Shown here piece by piece: positions 1-5,767 of a stretch of 5,767 nucleotides of DNA. Under the pieces are notes generated by a model that saw only the letters and a list, made by a program, of their open reading frames with translations, made no database searches and was not told the DNA's origin. The DNA is from an uncultured Actinomycetes bacterium (lineage in GTDB: Bacteria; Actinomycetota; Actinomycetes; Nanopelagicales; Nanopelagicaceae). How positions within the stretch are numbered: the stretch's first letter is position 1; the number at the start of each line of letters is the position of its first letter. The position numbers and the translations under genes are program-made. The stretch spans positions 1-5,767 of the forward strand of contig CAIMUD010000170.1 of the NCBI GenBank assembly GCA_903844585.1, given 5' to 3'.

Positions 1-600
1 ACCATCGGCGGAAACTTTGACTCACTTCTTGCGAAGTTAATCGTAACTGGCGCTACTCGCGAACAAGCAATCGAGCGAGCTCGTCGCGCACTTGCAGAAT
101 TTAAGATTGAAGGGTTGGCGACAGCACTTACTTTTCACCGTGCAATTCTTGAAGACCCGGCTTACACCAAGAACTTCAAGGTCTATACAAGTTATATTGA
201 GAATGAATTCAAAAATGAAATTCCGGCTTACCAAGCACTAGCCGAAGAAGTCACAACTCGTGTTGCAGCAGAAAATCTTGTTGCTGAGGTCAATGGAAAA
301 CGTTTTGAAATCAAACTTCATACTCCTGAGCCAGTAGTAAAGCGCCACCGCGCAAAGCAATCTTCTTCAGGTGGTGCTGGCGGAACTTCACTTTCTAGCC
401 CAATGCAAGGCACCGTCGTTAAAGTCGCAGTTGCCGAAGGCGCAAAAGTTGAAGCTGGCGATTTGATCATTGTTTTAGAGGCGATGAAAATGGAACAACC
501 CCTTAACGCCCATAAGAGTGGGGTAATTAAAAACCTTAAGGCCGTAATTGGTGAGATTGTCTCGAGCGGAACAATTCTCTGCGAAATTGCAGACGAATAA
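1..600 (+). CDS. Acetyl-/propionyl-CoA carboxylase alpha subunit (biotin carboxylase + biotin carrier domain), 3' part
   Basis: This is the C-terminal 199 residues of a fused biotin carboxylase/biotin carboxyl carrier chain. Such chains use ATP to carboxylate biotin with bicarbonate and hand the carboxyl group to a separate beta subunit, which transfers it to acetyl-, propionyl- or a related acyl-CoA. The reading frame is open from base 1, so the gene begins outside the window; the TTG at 115 is an internal leucine codon, not a start. Fragment residues 1 to about 50 match the end of the biotin carboxylase C-terminal domain (FDSLLAKLIVTGATREQAI, then a region resembling GLATAL-FHRAIL). A variable linker follows (about 55-125) with a Ser/Gly-rich hinge near 121-129. 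The biotinyl domain covers about 131-199, with SSPMQGTVV and the biotinylation motif EAMKMEQ; the modified lysine is fragment residue 163 (bases 487-489). Full-length relatives are roughly 580-660 residues. Acyl-CoA specificity cannot be read from this fragment. The stop TAA lies two bases from the convergent trpS stop. Confidence 0.93.
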   Translation, partial: TIGGNFDSLLAKLIVTGATREQAIERARRALAEFKIEGLATALTFHRAILEDPAYTKNFKVYTSYIENEFKNEIPAYQALAEEVTTRVAAENLVAEVNGKRFEIKLHTPEPVVKRHRAKQSSSGGAGGTSLSSPMQGTVVKVAVAEGAKVEAGDLIIVLEAMKMEQPLNAHKSGVIKNLKAVIGEIVSSGTILCEIADE

Positions 601-602
601 AT

Positions 603-1601
603 TTAAAGAACTAGACCTAAATTCTTATAAGTAGACTCAAGAGTTTTTGATGCAACTTCTTCTGCTTTAGCTGCGCCATCATGCAAAATCTTTATGAGAT
701 GAGCCTCATCTTCTAACAATTCAAGGGCCCGCACTCGAATTGGGCGAAGGTATTCAACAACTACCTCTGCTACGGCTTGCTTGAAATCACCATAACCTTT
801 GCCGTCAAATTCGTTTTCAAGTTCATTTATTGTGCGTCCAGAGAGCACGCTATGAATCGTTAATAGATTGCTGATTCCTGGTTTGTTTGCAGAATCGAAG
901 GTGACTTCGCGGCCAGCATCAGTTACTGCGCTCTTAATCTTCTTCAGGTTAACTTCGGGGGAATCCATGATTTCGATAAGCCCTGCGCCGGTGCCTGAAG
1001 ATTTACTCATCTTGGATGTTGGTTCGGCAATGTCATAAATTTTTGCGCCTTCTTCAAGAATATATCCTTCTGGCACAATAAATGTCTTTCCGTACTTGGC
1101 ATTAAATCTCTCTGCAATATCCCGTGTGAGTTCAATGTGTTGACGTTGATCTTCGCCAACAGGCACCAAATGCGTTTGGTAAAGCAAAATATCAGCTGCC
1201 ATCAACATTGGATAGGTAAAAAGACCAACGCGAGTTGTGTCAGTTCCGGACTTTTGCGATTTGTCTTTGAACTGAGTCATACGGCTTGCTTCACCAAAAC
1301 CGGTTAGGCACTCCATAATCCAGCCGAGTTGATTATGTTGTGGCACTTGAGATTGAACAAAGAGTGTTGCTTTTTCTGGTGAGATTCCAAGGGCCAACAA
1401 CTGAGCAGCTGAAATAAGTGTGCGCTTACGCATGAGTTTTGGATCAGTCTCAACGGTGAGGGCGTGAAGATCAACAATGCAATAAAAAGCATCGTGACCG
1501 TCTTGGAGTTCAACCCATTGCTTTACCGCTCCGAGATAATTTCCGAGATGGAAAGAGTCACTTGTTGGCTGAATGCCAGAGAGAACTCTCTTCAAAGTCA
1601 T
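603..1601 (-). CDS. trpS: Tryptophanyl-tRNA synthetase
   Basis: This cytoplasmic class I aminoacyl-tRNA synthetase charges tRNA-Trp with tryptophan using ATP. The protein has 332 residues, the usual length for bacterial TrpRS. Residues 8-24 form the ATP-binding start of the Rossmann fold with the HIGH-type signature HLGN at 18-21, in a [13 protein letters not shown] context. The family block [16 protein letters not shown] lies at about 148-163. The class I KMSKS loop is intact at 197-201 (SKMSKSSG). The rest is the alpha-helical tRNA-binding C-terminal part. The ATG at 1599-1601 matches the conserved N-terminus ([13 protein letters not shown]). The ribosome site is weak (GCGAGAAT about 10 bases upstream), and the start lies 20 bases downstream of the CNNM/CorC gene stop, so co-transcription and possibly translational coupling are likely. 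I see no T-box or tryptophan-rich leader in the 20-base gap. The assignment is firm. Confidence 0.98.
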   Translation of the reverse strand: MTLKRVLSGIQPTSDSFHLGNYLGAVKQWVELQDGHDAFYCIVDLHALTVETDPKLMRKRTLISAAQLLALGISPEKATLFVQSQVPQHNQLGWIMECLTGFGEASRMTQFKDKSQKSGTDTTRVGLFTYPMLMAADILLYQTHLVPVGEDQRQHIELTRDIAERFNAKYGKTFIVPEGYILEEGAKIYDIAEPTSKMSKSSGTGAGLIEIMDSPEVNLKKIKSAVTDAGREVTFDSANKPGISNLLTIHSVLSGRTINELENEFDGKGYGDFKQAVAEVVVEYLRPIRVRALELLEDEAHLIKILHDGAAKAEEVASKTLESTYKNLGLVL

Positions 1602-1621
1602 GGGCGTAATTCTCGCATGAA

Positions 1622-2917
1622 TCAGTAGTTACGAGAGATTAATAACTGACCTGCGCGTTTTCCTTCCATCGTAAGTACGGTGAATCTCACGCCGTTAATG
1701 CTTACAACGTCACGTGCCACTGGGATTCGCCCTAAATAGTGCATGACAAATCCACTCGCAGTCTCATATGGACCTTCTGGAATCTCAACGCCAGTTTTTT
1801 CCTTGAGGTCATCAATTGAAATAAGTCCATCAATTTCAAAATCTCCAGTGCCAGACTCTGCCGAAACTTCACTCTCATCTGCATCGTACTCGTCTTTAAT
1901 ATCGCCAATAAGGCACTCAACTAGATTTTCTAAGGTAACGATTCCATCGGTACCGCCGTACTCATCGAGCACTATTGCTAAGTGTTGGCGCTGGTTACGC
2001 ATTTCAGTCAGAGCAGGCAAAACTCCTTTAGTTCCAGGTAAGAACATAATGCTGCGTACAAGTTCTTGAATTTTTCCGGTGCTATTTACAAGCGATGTAT
2101 CGAGAAGATCCCGTACGTGAATGAAACCAATCACTTCATCAGTTGATCCGCGAACAACTGGATACCTTGAGTGAGATTTTTCTACCGCAAGGGTAATGGC
2201 TTTACTAATCGAAAGTGATGCATCCATAAAATCAACTTCAGTGCGGGGAACCATGATTTCATGAACTTCACGTTCGGAAGCGTTGAACACTTCTTCAACA
2301 ATATCGCGTTCCTCATCGGTGAGAGCTGAGTGGCCTGAAACCAAGTCCAGCAACTCTTCTTCCGACATTTGACTACGTTGTTCTTTTGGATCGATACCAA
2401 AAATTCGAACAATAATGTCCGTGGAATGTGAAAGCAACCAAATAACTGGCCTAAAGAACTTTGCAAGCACATCAATAATTCCAGCACTTGCAAGTGAAAT
2501 TTCTTCGGTGCGATAAAGTGCAAGGCGCTTTGGTACAAGCTCTCCAAATACAAGTGAAAAGTATGCGATAACCAAGGTCACGCCAATAAGTGAAAGAGTG
2601 ATTGATGCCTCTTTGGATAGTCCAAGTTTTACAAGTTCTGGAATTATGTAAGTTCCAAGTTTTTCGGCTCCGAGAGCTGCAGATAAGAATCCGCACACAG
2701 TTACACCAACTTGTGCTGCTGCAAGAAAACGATTTGGATTTTCAGCTAGCTTTGCAACGCGTGCGCCGCGTTTACCTTTTAACGCTAATTGTCGAATCTG
2801 ACTCTCGCGAAGTGAGATGAGAGCAATTTCAGCTGCCACGAAAAATGATGCAACCAAAATCAGGGCTGCCACTGTAGCTAAATCGCCAAGAAGTGAGCCA
2901 ATCGAGTGAGACTCCAT
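1622..2917 (-). CDS. CNNM/CorC (HlyC/CorC, 'hemolysin'-type) transmembrane protein with paired CBS domains
   Basis: This 431-residue inner-membrane protein belongs to the family built as DUF21/CNNM, then two CBS domains, then a CorC_HlyC domain. Members are linked to magnesium or cobalt efflux; the older name 'hemolysin' is misleading for function. The N-terminal part (about 1-180) holds hydrophobic segments near 10-36, 64-88, 103-126 and 141-165, with family motifs [13 protein letters not shown] (25-37) and [12 protein letters not shown] (123-134). The first CBS domain (about 216-275) contains IMVPRTEV at 221-228. The second (about 285-340) contains [15 protein letters not shown] at 317-331. 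An acidic stretch (341-354) links to the C-terminal CorC_HlyC fold (about 357-428). CBS pairs in this family usually bind adenine nucleotides. The ATG at 2915-2917 is the first possible start, because an in-frame TAG lies four codons upstream. There is no good Shine-Dalgarno sequence, and a near-leaderless transcript is possible. Domain architecture is clear; the transported ion is not. Confidence 0.93.
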   Translation of the reverse strand: MESHSIGSLLGDLATVAALILVASFFVAAEIALISLRESQIRQLALKGKRGARVAKLAENPNRFLAAAQVGVTVCGFLSAALGAEKLGTYIIPELVKLGLSKEASITLSLIGVTLVIAYFSLVFGELVPKRLALYRTEEISLASAGIIDVLAKFFRPVIWLLSHSTDIIVRIFGIDPKEQRSQMSEEELLDLVSGHSALTDEERDIVEEVFNASEREVHEIMVPRTEVDFMDASLSISKAITLAVEKSHSRYPVVRGSTDEVIGFIHVRDLLDTSLVNSTGKIQELVRSIMFLPGTKGVLPALTEMRNQRQHLAIVLDEYGGTDGIVTLENLVECLIGDIKDEYDADESEVSAESGTGDFEIDGLISIDDLKEKTGVEIPEGPYETASGFVMHYLGRIPVARDVVSINGVRFTVLTMEGKRAGQLLISRNY

Positions 2918-2926
2918 GATGGACTT

Positions 2927-2955
2927 AGTCTACGCCCTTGCTAAAAAAAGGTTCC
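2927..2955 (-). promoter_or_regulatory. Candidate promoter for the CNNM/CorC-trpS operon
   Basis: Reading the minus strand, a -10-like TAGACT (2927-2932) fits the actinobacterial TANNNT pattern and ends nine bases before the ATG. That would place the transcript start about three bases before, or at, the start codon, giving a leaderless or near-leaderless mRNA. This agrees with the missing Shine-Dalgarno site. The hexamer 17 bases further upstream is GGAACC (2950-2955), unlike a housekeeping TTGACA but resembling the GGAAC of some ECF-sigma promoters. The spacer contains a run of seven T. This is prediction by eye only. Confidence 0.3.
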
Positions 2956-2967
2956 GTGCCCTAGCCT
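2938..2967 (+). promoter_or_regulatory. Candidate promoter for the ABC ATPase gene
   Basis: On the plus strand TTGCTA (2938-2943) and TAGCCT (2962-2967), spaced by 18 bases, resemble a housekeeping -35/-10 pair. TAGCCT fits the TANNNT pattern. A transcript starting near 2974 would carry a leader of about 70 bases. The element overlaps the candidate minus-strand promoter, so the two divergent transcripts could interfere or share regulators. Just downstream is an interrupted palindrome, TAGCC-AACC-GGCTA (2976-2989), placed where an operator could act. No experimental support is visible. Confidence 0.35.
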
Positions 2968-2992
2968 TCTACCGCTAGCCAACCGGCTAACA

Positions 2993-3037
2993 CCTTCATC
3001 CTCGGACCGTCGGGCACGTACCTGCCCGGAGAAGGAG
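2993..3037 (+). promoter_or_regulatory. Structured leader with Shine-Dalgarno site of the ABC ATPase gene
   Basis: A strong Shine-Dalgarno sequence GAAGGAG (3031-3037) sits eight bases before the ATG at 3046, which fixes that start. Immediately upstream is a perfect six-pair GC-rich hairpin, CGGGCA (3011-3016) with TGCCCG (3023-3028) and a six-base loop. In addition CCTTC (2993-2997) is complementary to GAAGG (3031-3035), and TCC (2999-3001) to GGA (3028-3030), with one bulged A. The outer pairing would bury the Shine-Dalgarno bases; it competes with the inner hairpin for only one base (3028). Whether the leader regulates translation is inference. Confidence 0.35.
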
Positions 3038-3045
3038 AATTACGC

Positions 3046-4128
3046 ATGGCATCAGTAGTTTTCGAAAACGCTTCACGAATCTATCCCGGCACAGATAAAC
3101 CTGCCGTCGACAAACTAAATCTCACTGTTAAAGACGGTGAATTCCTTGTGCTTGTCGGACCGTCAGGTTGCGGTAAGTCAACATCACTTCGCATGTTGGC
3201 GGGCTTGGAAGAAATTGATGGCGGACGAATTTTAATTGGCGATCGCGACGTTACAAATGTTGCTCCAAAAGATCGCGACATCGCTATGGTCTTCCAGTCA
3301 TATGCACTTTATCCGCACATGACTGTTGCAGAGAACATGGGATTCGCGCTTAAGATCGCCGGAATCGCAAAAGAAGAACGTGATCGTCGCGTACTTGAAG
3401 CAGCTAAATTGCTTGACCTTGAGCCATACCTAGATCGCAAGCCAAAAGCTCTTTCAGGTGGACAACGTCAGCGCGTTGCTATGGGTCGTGCGATTGTTCG
3501 CGAACCTCAGGTATTTCTTATGGACGAACCACTTTCCAACTTGGATGCGAAGTTGCGCGTTGCAACACGTACACAAATAGCTGCGCTCCAGCGCCGCCTC
3601 GGAATTACAACTGTTTATGTAACTCACGACCAAGTCGAAGCTATGACTATGGGTGATCGCGTAGCAGTTCTAAAAGATGGGCTACTTCAGCAAGTAGATA
3701 CTCCACGAAACCTTTACGACAGCCCAGCTAATGCATTCGTTGCAGGATTTATTGGCTCCCCAGCCATGAACTTGCTCAACGCACCAGTCTCTGGCGGCAA
3801 GGCGATGCTTGGTGATCTTGGGATTGATGTACCAGCAAGTGCTGGATCGTCAGTAACTGTTGGTATCCGGCCAGAAGGTTTCACGCCAGCTTCACAAGGC
3901 TTCCACGTAGAAGTAGAAGTTGTAGAAGAACTTGGCGCTGATGCATTCGTTTATGGAAAGCCAGCTGATCAGAACGTTGCCTTCGCTAATGCTTCTGATG
4001 AAGCAGCACAAATAATTGTTCGTTGGGATCCTAAAAATCCACCTAAGCCTGGTGACAAAATTACAGTTGGCGTAAATCAGGCTGAAGTTCACCTCTTCAA
4101 CGCTTCAACTGGAGAGCGTCTGAAGTAA
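3046..4128 (+). CDS. ugpC: Orphan ABC transporter ATP-binding protein, MsiK/UgpC/MalK (carbohydrate uptake) family
   Basis: This 360-residue peripheral ATPase should energise one or more carbohydrate ABC importers by binding to their membrane permeases. All nucleotide-binding elements are intact: Walker A GPSGCGKS (38-45), Q-loop Gln84 in MVFQSYALYPHM, signature LSGGQ (136-140), Walker B VFLMDE (156-161), D-loop SNLD (164-167) and switch His194. Residues from about 235 to 355 form the TOBE/OB-fold regulatory region typical of MalK/UgpC/MsiK, shown by FVAGFIGSPAMNLL (231-244) and VGIRPEG. No permease or solute-binding protein gene lies beside it: the upstream neighbour is divergent and the downstream one convergent, so it is a single-gene unit within this window. 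In Streptomyces the similarly isolated MsiK serves several sugar transporters, and I infer the same shared role here. The symbol follows common naming of the family; glycerol-3-phosphate specificity is not shown. The ATG is set by GAAGGAG eight bases upstream. Confidence 0.92.
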   Translation: MASVVFENASRIYPGTDKPAVDKLNLTVKDGEFLVLVGPSGCGKSTSLRMLAGLEEIDGGRILIGDRDVTNVAPKDRDIAMVFQSYALYPHMTVAENMGFALKIAGIAKEERDRRVLEAAKLLDLEPYLDRKPKALSGGQRQRVAMGRAIVREPQVFLMDEPLSNLDAKLRVATRTQIAALQRRLGITTVYVTHDQVEAMTMGDRVAVLKDGLLQQVDTPRNLYDSPANAFVAGFIGSPAMNLLNAPVSGGKAMLGDLGIDVPASAGSSVTVGIRPEGFTPASQGFHVEVEVVEELGADAFVYGKPADQNVAFANASDEAAQIIVRWDPKNPPKPGDKITVGVNQAEVHLFNASTGERLK

Positions 4129-4137
4129 GACTTAAAT

Positions 4138-4214
4138 AAAATATCCCTAGTTTCTAAATTTCGAAAACTAAAAGCAAGAGCAAAGTTTTCTACATTTAAA
4201 ACTAGGGATATTTT
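4138..4214. terminator. Large imperfect hairpin, probable bidirectional terminator
   Basis: Two perfect 16-base arms, left 4138-4153 (AAAATATCCCTAGTTT) and right 4199-4214, are inverted repeats of each other. Inside them are further matched pairs: TAAAT (4155-4159) with ATTTA (4194-4198) after one bulged C, then GAAAACT... bases 4163-4169 with 4184-4190 (seven pairs) after a three-by-three internal loop. The apical loop is 14 bases (4170-4183). In all, 28 base pairs form over 77 bases. On the plus strand the stem ends in a run of five T (4211-4215); on the minus strand it ends in TATTTTATTT. It lies between two convergent genes, nine bases after the ABC ATPase stop and overlapping the peptidase stop codon by one base. 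This fits a terminator used from both sides, although the length and A/T richness are unusual. Confidence 0.7.
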
Positions 4215-4897
4215 TATGCAAAATCAAATTGCCCGCGCAGGACGTGGACTTTGCCTCGACCAAATTTTCGCCATGAATCGGTGTAGTAGAGAGCTGTGTC
4301 TTCATCGATTCCAAGCAAGGTTGTGTCGGCATCAGCACGAATAATTGCTGCAGTAACTCGATCGGGTAACCATCCTAGAAATTTATCGTAATGAGGAATT
4401 ACTTCGATTTCAGGTAGGAGTCCAAGTCCTTGCGTTACTTGGGAGCGCCGGATACCAATTATTTTTCCACCAAATGCCATTGCACCCGCAGAACATCCGG
4501 CAAGTGAAGTTCCGCTCTCCCATGCTTGGACGATTGCTTCCCAGATGGGAGAACCTTTAAATACTTCGGCAATATGTGATGGGTCTCCACCAGAGAAATA
4601 AATTAGACCAGCACCTTTTATTTTCTCGATGTATTCGTTGTTAAAGGCATCTTCGCGACTAAGTATTGGAAGATAAATACATTGCGCACCAATGCGAAGC
4701 GCCTGATCCGCGCCGCGTTTTTTCCAATATTCCAACCTATCGGCACTCTCTTTTCCGGCACCCGTTGGAATTTGCACATAAGAGTTATCTTTACCAGTTG
4801 AAATAGCGCGGTGCAGAAGCAAACTTTCTAACTCCTGCATTTGCGGCAAATATTCGCCCGAACCAACAAGTGCGATCGCCCCTGTCTTATCGTTCAT
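4214..4897 (-). CDS. Peptidase S51 family protein (peptidase E / cyanophycinase-like)
   Basis: This 227-residue, probably cytoplasmic protein has the fold signature of S51 serine peptidases, a family related to class I glutamine amidotransferases. S51 members include dipeptidase E (Asp-X dipeptides) and cyanophycinase (beta-Asp-Arg dipeptides). The nucleophile elbow is GCSAGAM, with Ser136 as the predicted catalytic serine. The preceding FSGGDP motif (101-106) corresponds to the family's GGD/GGN block. His169 in IPHYDKF is the likely catalytic histidine. The C-terminal GIDEDTALYY segment is also typical. There is no signal peptide or membrane segment. The length is near peptidase E (about 230) and shorter than most cyanophycinases (about 270 or more). 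The gene starts nine bases after the icd stop, with no clear Shine-Dalgarno site, so it is probably the second gene of an icd transcript and translated by coupling. No cyanophycin synthetase gene is in view, and the substrate is unknown. Confidence 0.82.
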   Translation of the reverse strand: MNDKTGAIALVGSGEYLPQMQELESLLLHRAISTGKDNSYVQIPTGAGKESADRLEYWKKRGADQALRIGAQCIYLPILSREDAFNNEYIEKIKGAGLIYFSGGDPSHIAEVFKGSPIWEAIVQAWESGTSLAGCSAGAMAFGGKIIGIRRSQVTQGLGLLPEIEVIPHYDKFLGWLPDRVTAAIIRADADTTLLGIDEDTALYYTDSWRKFGRGKVHVLRGQFDFA

Positions 4898-4906
4898 AAG
4901 TAAAGG

Positions 4907-5767
4907 TTATGCCATTACCTTCTTGAGGTTCTCATCGATTGCAGCCAAGAACTCTTGGGTATTTAGCCATGGAGCATCTGGGCTAATAAGAAGAGCCAAA
5001 TCCTTTGTCATCTTTGCGGATTCAACAGTTTGGATACAAACCCTTTCTAGCGAAGATGCGAATTCTGCAAGCTTTGGAGTGTTATCGAGCTTTGCACGGT
5101 GAGAAAGTCCTTGAGTCCACGCAAAAATTGAGGCTATCGGATTTGTCGAAGTTGCTTTGCCCGCTTGATGATCGCGATAGTGGCGTGTAACTGTTCCATG
5201 TGCAGCTTCAGATTCGACAGTTCGTCCATCTGGTGAAAGAAGTACAGATGTCATTAAACCAAGAGATCCGTAACCTTGAGCGACTGTATCTGATTGAACA
5301 TCGCCGTCATAATTCTTACATGCCCAGATATATCCACCTTCCCAACGAAGTGATGTCGCCACCATGTCGTCAATTAGTCGGTGCTCATATTCAATCCCTG
5401 CTGCTTCAAACTTTGATTTAAATTCACTTGCATACACTTCAGAAAATATGTCCTTGAATCGTCCATCATAAGCCTTAAGGATTGTATTTTTTGTTGAAAG
5501 AAACACTGGATAGTTACGAAGAAGTCCATAGTTCATTGATGCGCGTGCAAAGTCACGGATTGAATCATCAAGGTTATACATACCCATTGCAACACCAGCA
5601 GAAGGGAAATCGAAAACATTGAACTCCATTGGCTTCGAACCATCTTTAGGAGTAAATGTCATCGTGAGCGTTCCGGGACCAGGAACCTTGAAATCTGTTG
5701 CCTTGTACTGATCTCCAAATGCATGGCGACCAATAACTATCGGCTTAGTCCAATGTGGAACCAAGCG
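4907..5767 (-). CDS. icd: NADP-dependent isocitrate dehydrogenase, eukaryotic-type homodimeric, 3' part
   Basis: This is the C-terminal 286 residues of a dehydrogenase that converts isocitrate and NADP+ to 2-oxoglutarate, CO2 and NADPH in the cytoplasm (EC 1.1.1.42). The frame is open to the window edge, with about 118 N-terminal residues missing judging from human IDH1 (about 410 residues). The TTG at 5764 is an internal leucine in RLVPHW. Numbering the fragment from its first codon: GRHAFGDQY (13-21) holds the isocitrate-binding Arg14 and catalytic Tyr21, equivalent to human IDH1 Arg132 and Tyr139. Lys93 in STKNTILK corresponds to catalytic Lys212. Asp133 (RLIDDMVA), Asp156 and Asp160 (YDGDVQSD) are the divalent metal ligands. 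AHGTVTRH (189-196) forms the NADP site, including the Arg/His pair that reads the 2'-phosphate. All these residues are intact. It is not the monomeric IDH found in corynebacteria and streptomycetes. The peptidase S51 gene follows after nine bases. Confidence 0.96.
   Translation of the reverse strand, partial: RLVPHWTKPIVIGRHAFGDQYKATDFKVPGPGTLTMTFTPKDGSKPMEFNVFDFPSAGVAMGMYNLDDSIRDFARASMNYGLLRNYPVFLSTKNTILKAYDGRFKDIFSEVYASEFKSKFEAAGIEYEHRLIDDMVATSLRWEGGYIWACKNYDGDVQSDTVAQGYGSLGLMTSVLLSPDGRTVESEAAHGTVTRHYRDHQAGKATSTNPIASIFAWTQGLSHRAKLDNTPKLAEFASSLERVCIQTVESAKMTKDLALLISPDAPWLNTQEFLAAIDENLKKVMA

Noticed and set aside
115..117. TTG as a start codon for a 161-residue protein
   Set aside because: The frame stays open to base 1 and encodes conserved biotin carboxylase C-terminal sequence, so this is an internal leucine.
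600..623. Short inverted repeat AATTTA / TAAATT spanning the carboxylase and trpS stop codons
   Set aside because: Only six A/T pairs with a 12-base loop and no adjoining T run; too weak to call a terminator.
1602..1621. T-box or tryptophan leader-peptide control of trpS
   Set aside because: The gap is only 20 bases and the mini-ORF there has no Trp codons; no T-box elements are visible.
1743..2069. Plus-strand open frame of 108 codons antisense to the CNNM/CorC gene
   Set aside because: A serine/isoleucine-rich shadow of a well-conserved CBS and CorC coding region, with no ribosome site or recognisable domain.
2182..2553. Minus-strand open frame of 123 codons inside the CNNM/CorC gene
   Set aside because: An out-of-frame shadow of the DUF21/CBS coding region; no family features.
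3908..3932. Repeated GTAGAAG units
   Set aside because: They encode an ordinary Val/Glu-rich beta strand of the TOBE region, not a tandem repeat of note.
5762..5764. TTG as the start of isocitrate dehydrogenase
   Set aside because: It is the leucine of the conserved RLVP-W block found about 120 residues into the family; the gene runs past the window edge.

Overview
The window suggests a small-genome, moderate-to-low-GC actinobacterium. The evidence is the actinobacterial style of the proteins: a fused biotin carboxylase/biotin carrier acyl-CoA carboxylase subunit, a TrpRS with a [10 protein letters not shown] motif, and an orphan MsiK-type sugar-transporter ATPase. Codons are A/T-rich, genes are tightly packed and intergenic gaps are very short. 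The freshwater acI lineage (Nanopelagicales, e.g. Planktophila-like) would fit, but that is an inference from style, not from a search.

Layout. Positions 1-600 (+) hold the C-terminal third of an acyl-CoA carboxylase alpha chain, ending in the biotinyl domain. It converges with trpS (603-1601, -), with only two bases between the stop codons. Upstream of trpS on the same strand is a CNNM/CorC-family membrane protein gene (1622-2917, -), separated by 20 bases, so the two probably form an operon. A 128-base divergent intergenic region (2918-3045) carries candidate promoters for both strands and a potentially structured 5' leader. It leads into a lone MsiK/UgpC/MalK-type ABC ATPase (3046-4128, +). 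An 85-base convergent gap holds a large imperfect hairpin (4138-4214), read here as a bidirectional terminator. On the minus strand follow a peptidase S51 (peptidase E/cyanophycinase-like) gene (4214-4897) and, nine bases upstream of it, the C-terminal part of a eukaryotic-type NADP-dependent isocitrate dehydrogenase (4907-5767, running off the window).

Functionally this is central and housekeeping metabolism: a biotin-dependent carboxylase for acyl-CoA/fatty-acid metabolism, tryptophan tRNA charging, a probable ion-transport or ion-sensing membrane protein, energisation of sugar uptake, a small serine peptidase, and the oxidative TCA step that makes 2-oxoglutarate and NADPH. No stretch over 300 bases lacks a gene. 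I found no mobile element, CRISPR array, tRNA/rRNA gene or toxin/defence locus, and nothing that is convincingly a new system. The most unusual sequence signals are the 77-base hairpin at 4138-4214 and the possible ribosome-binding-site-sequestering leader of the ABC ATPase.
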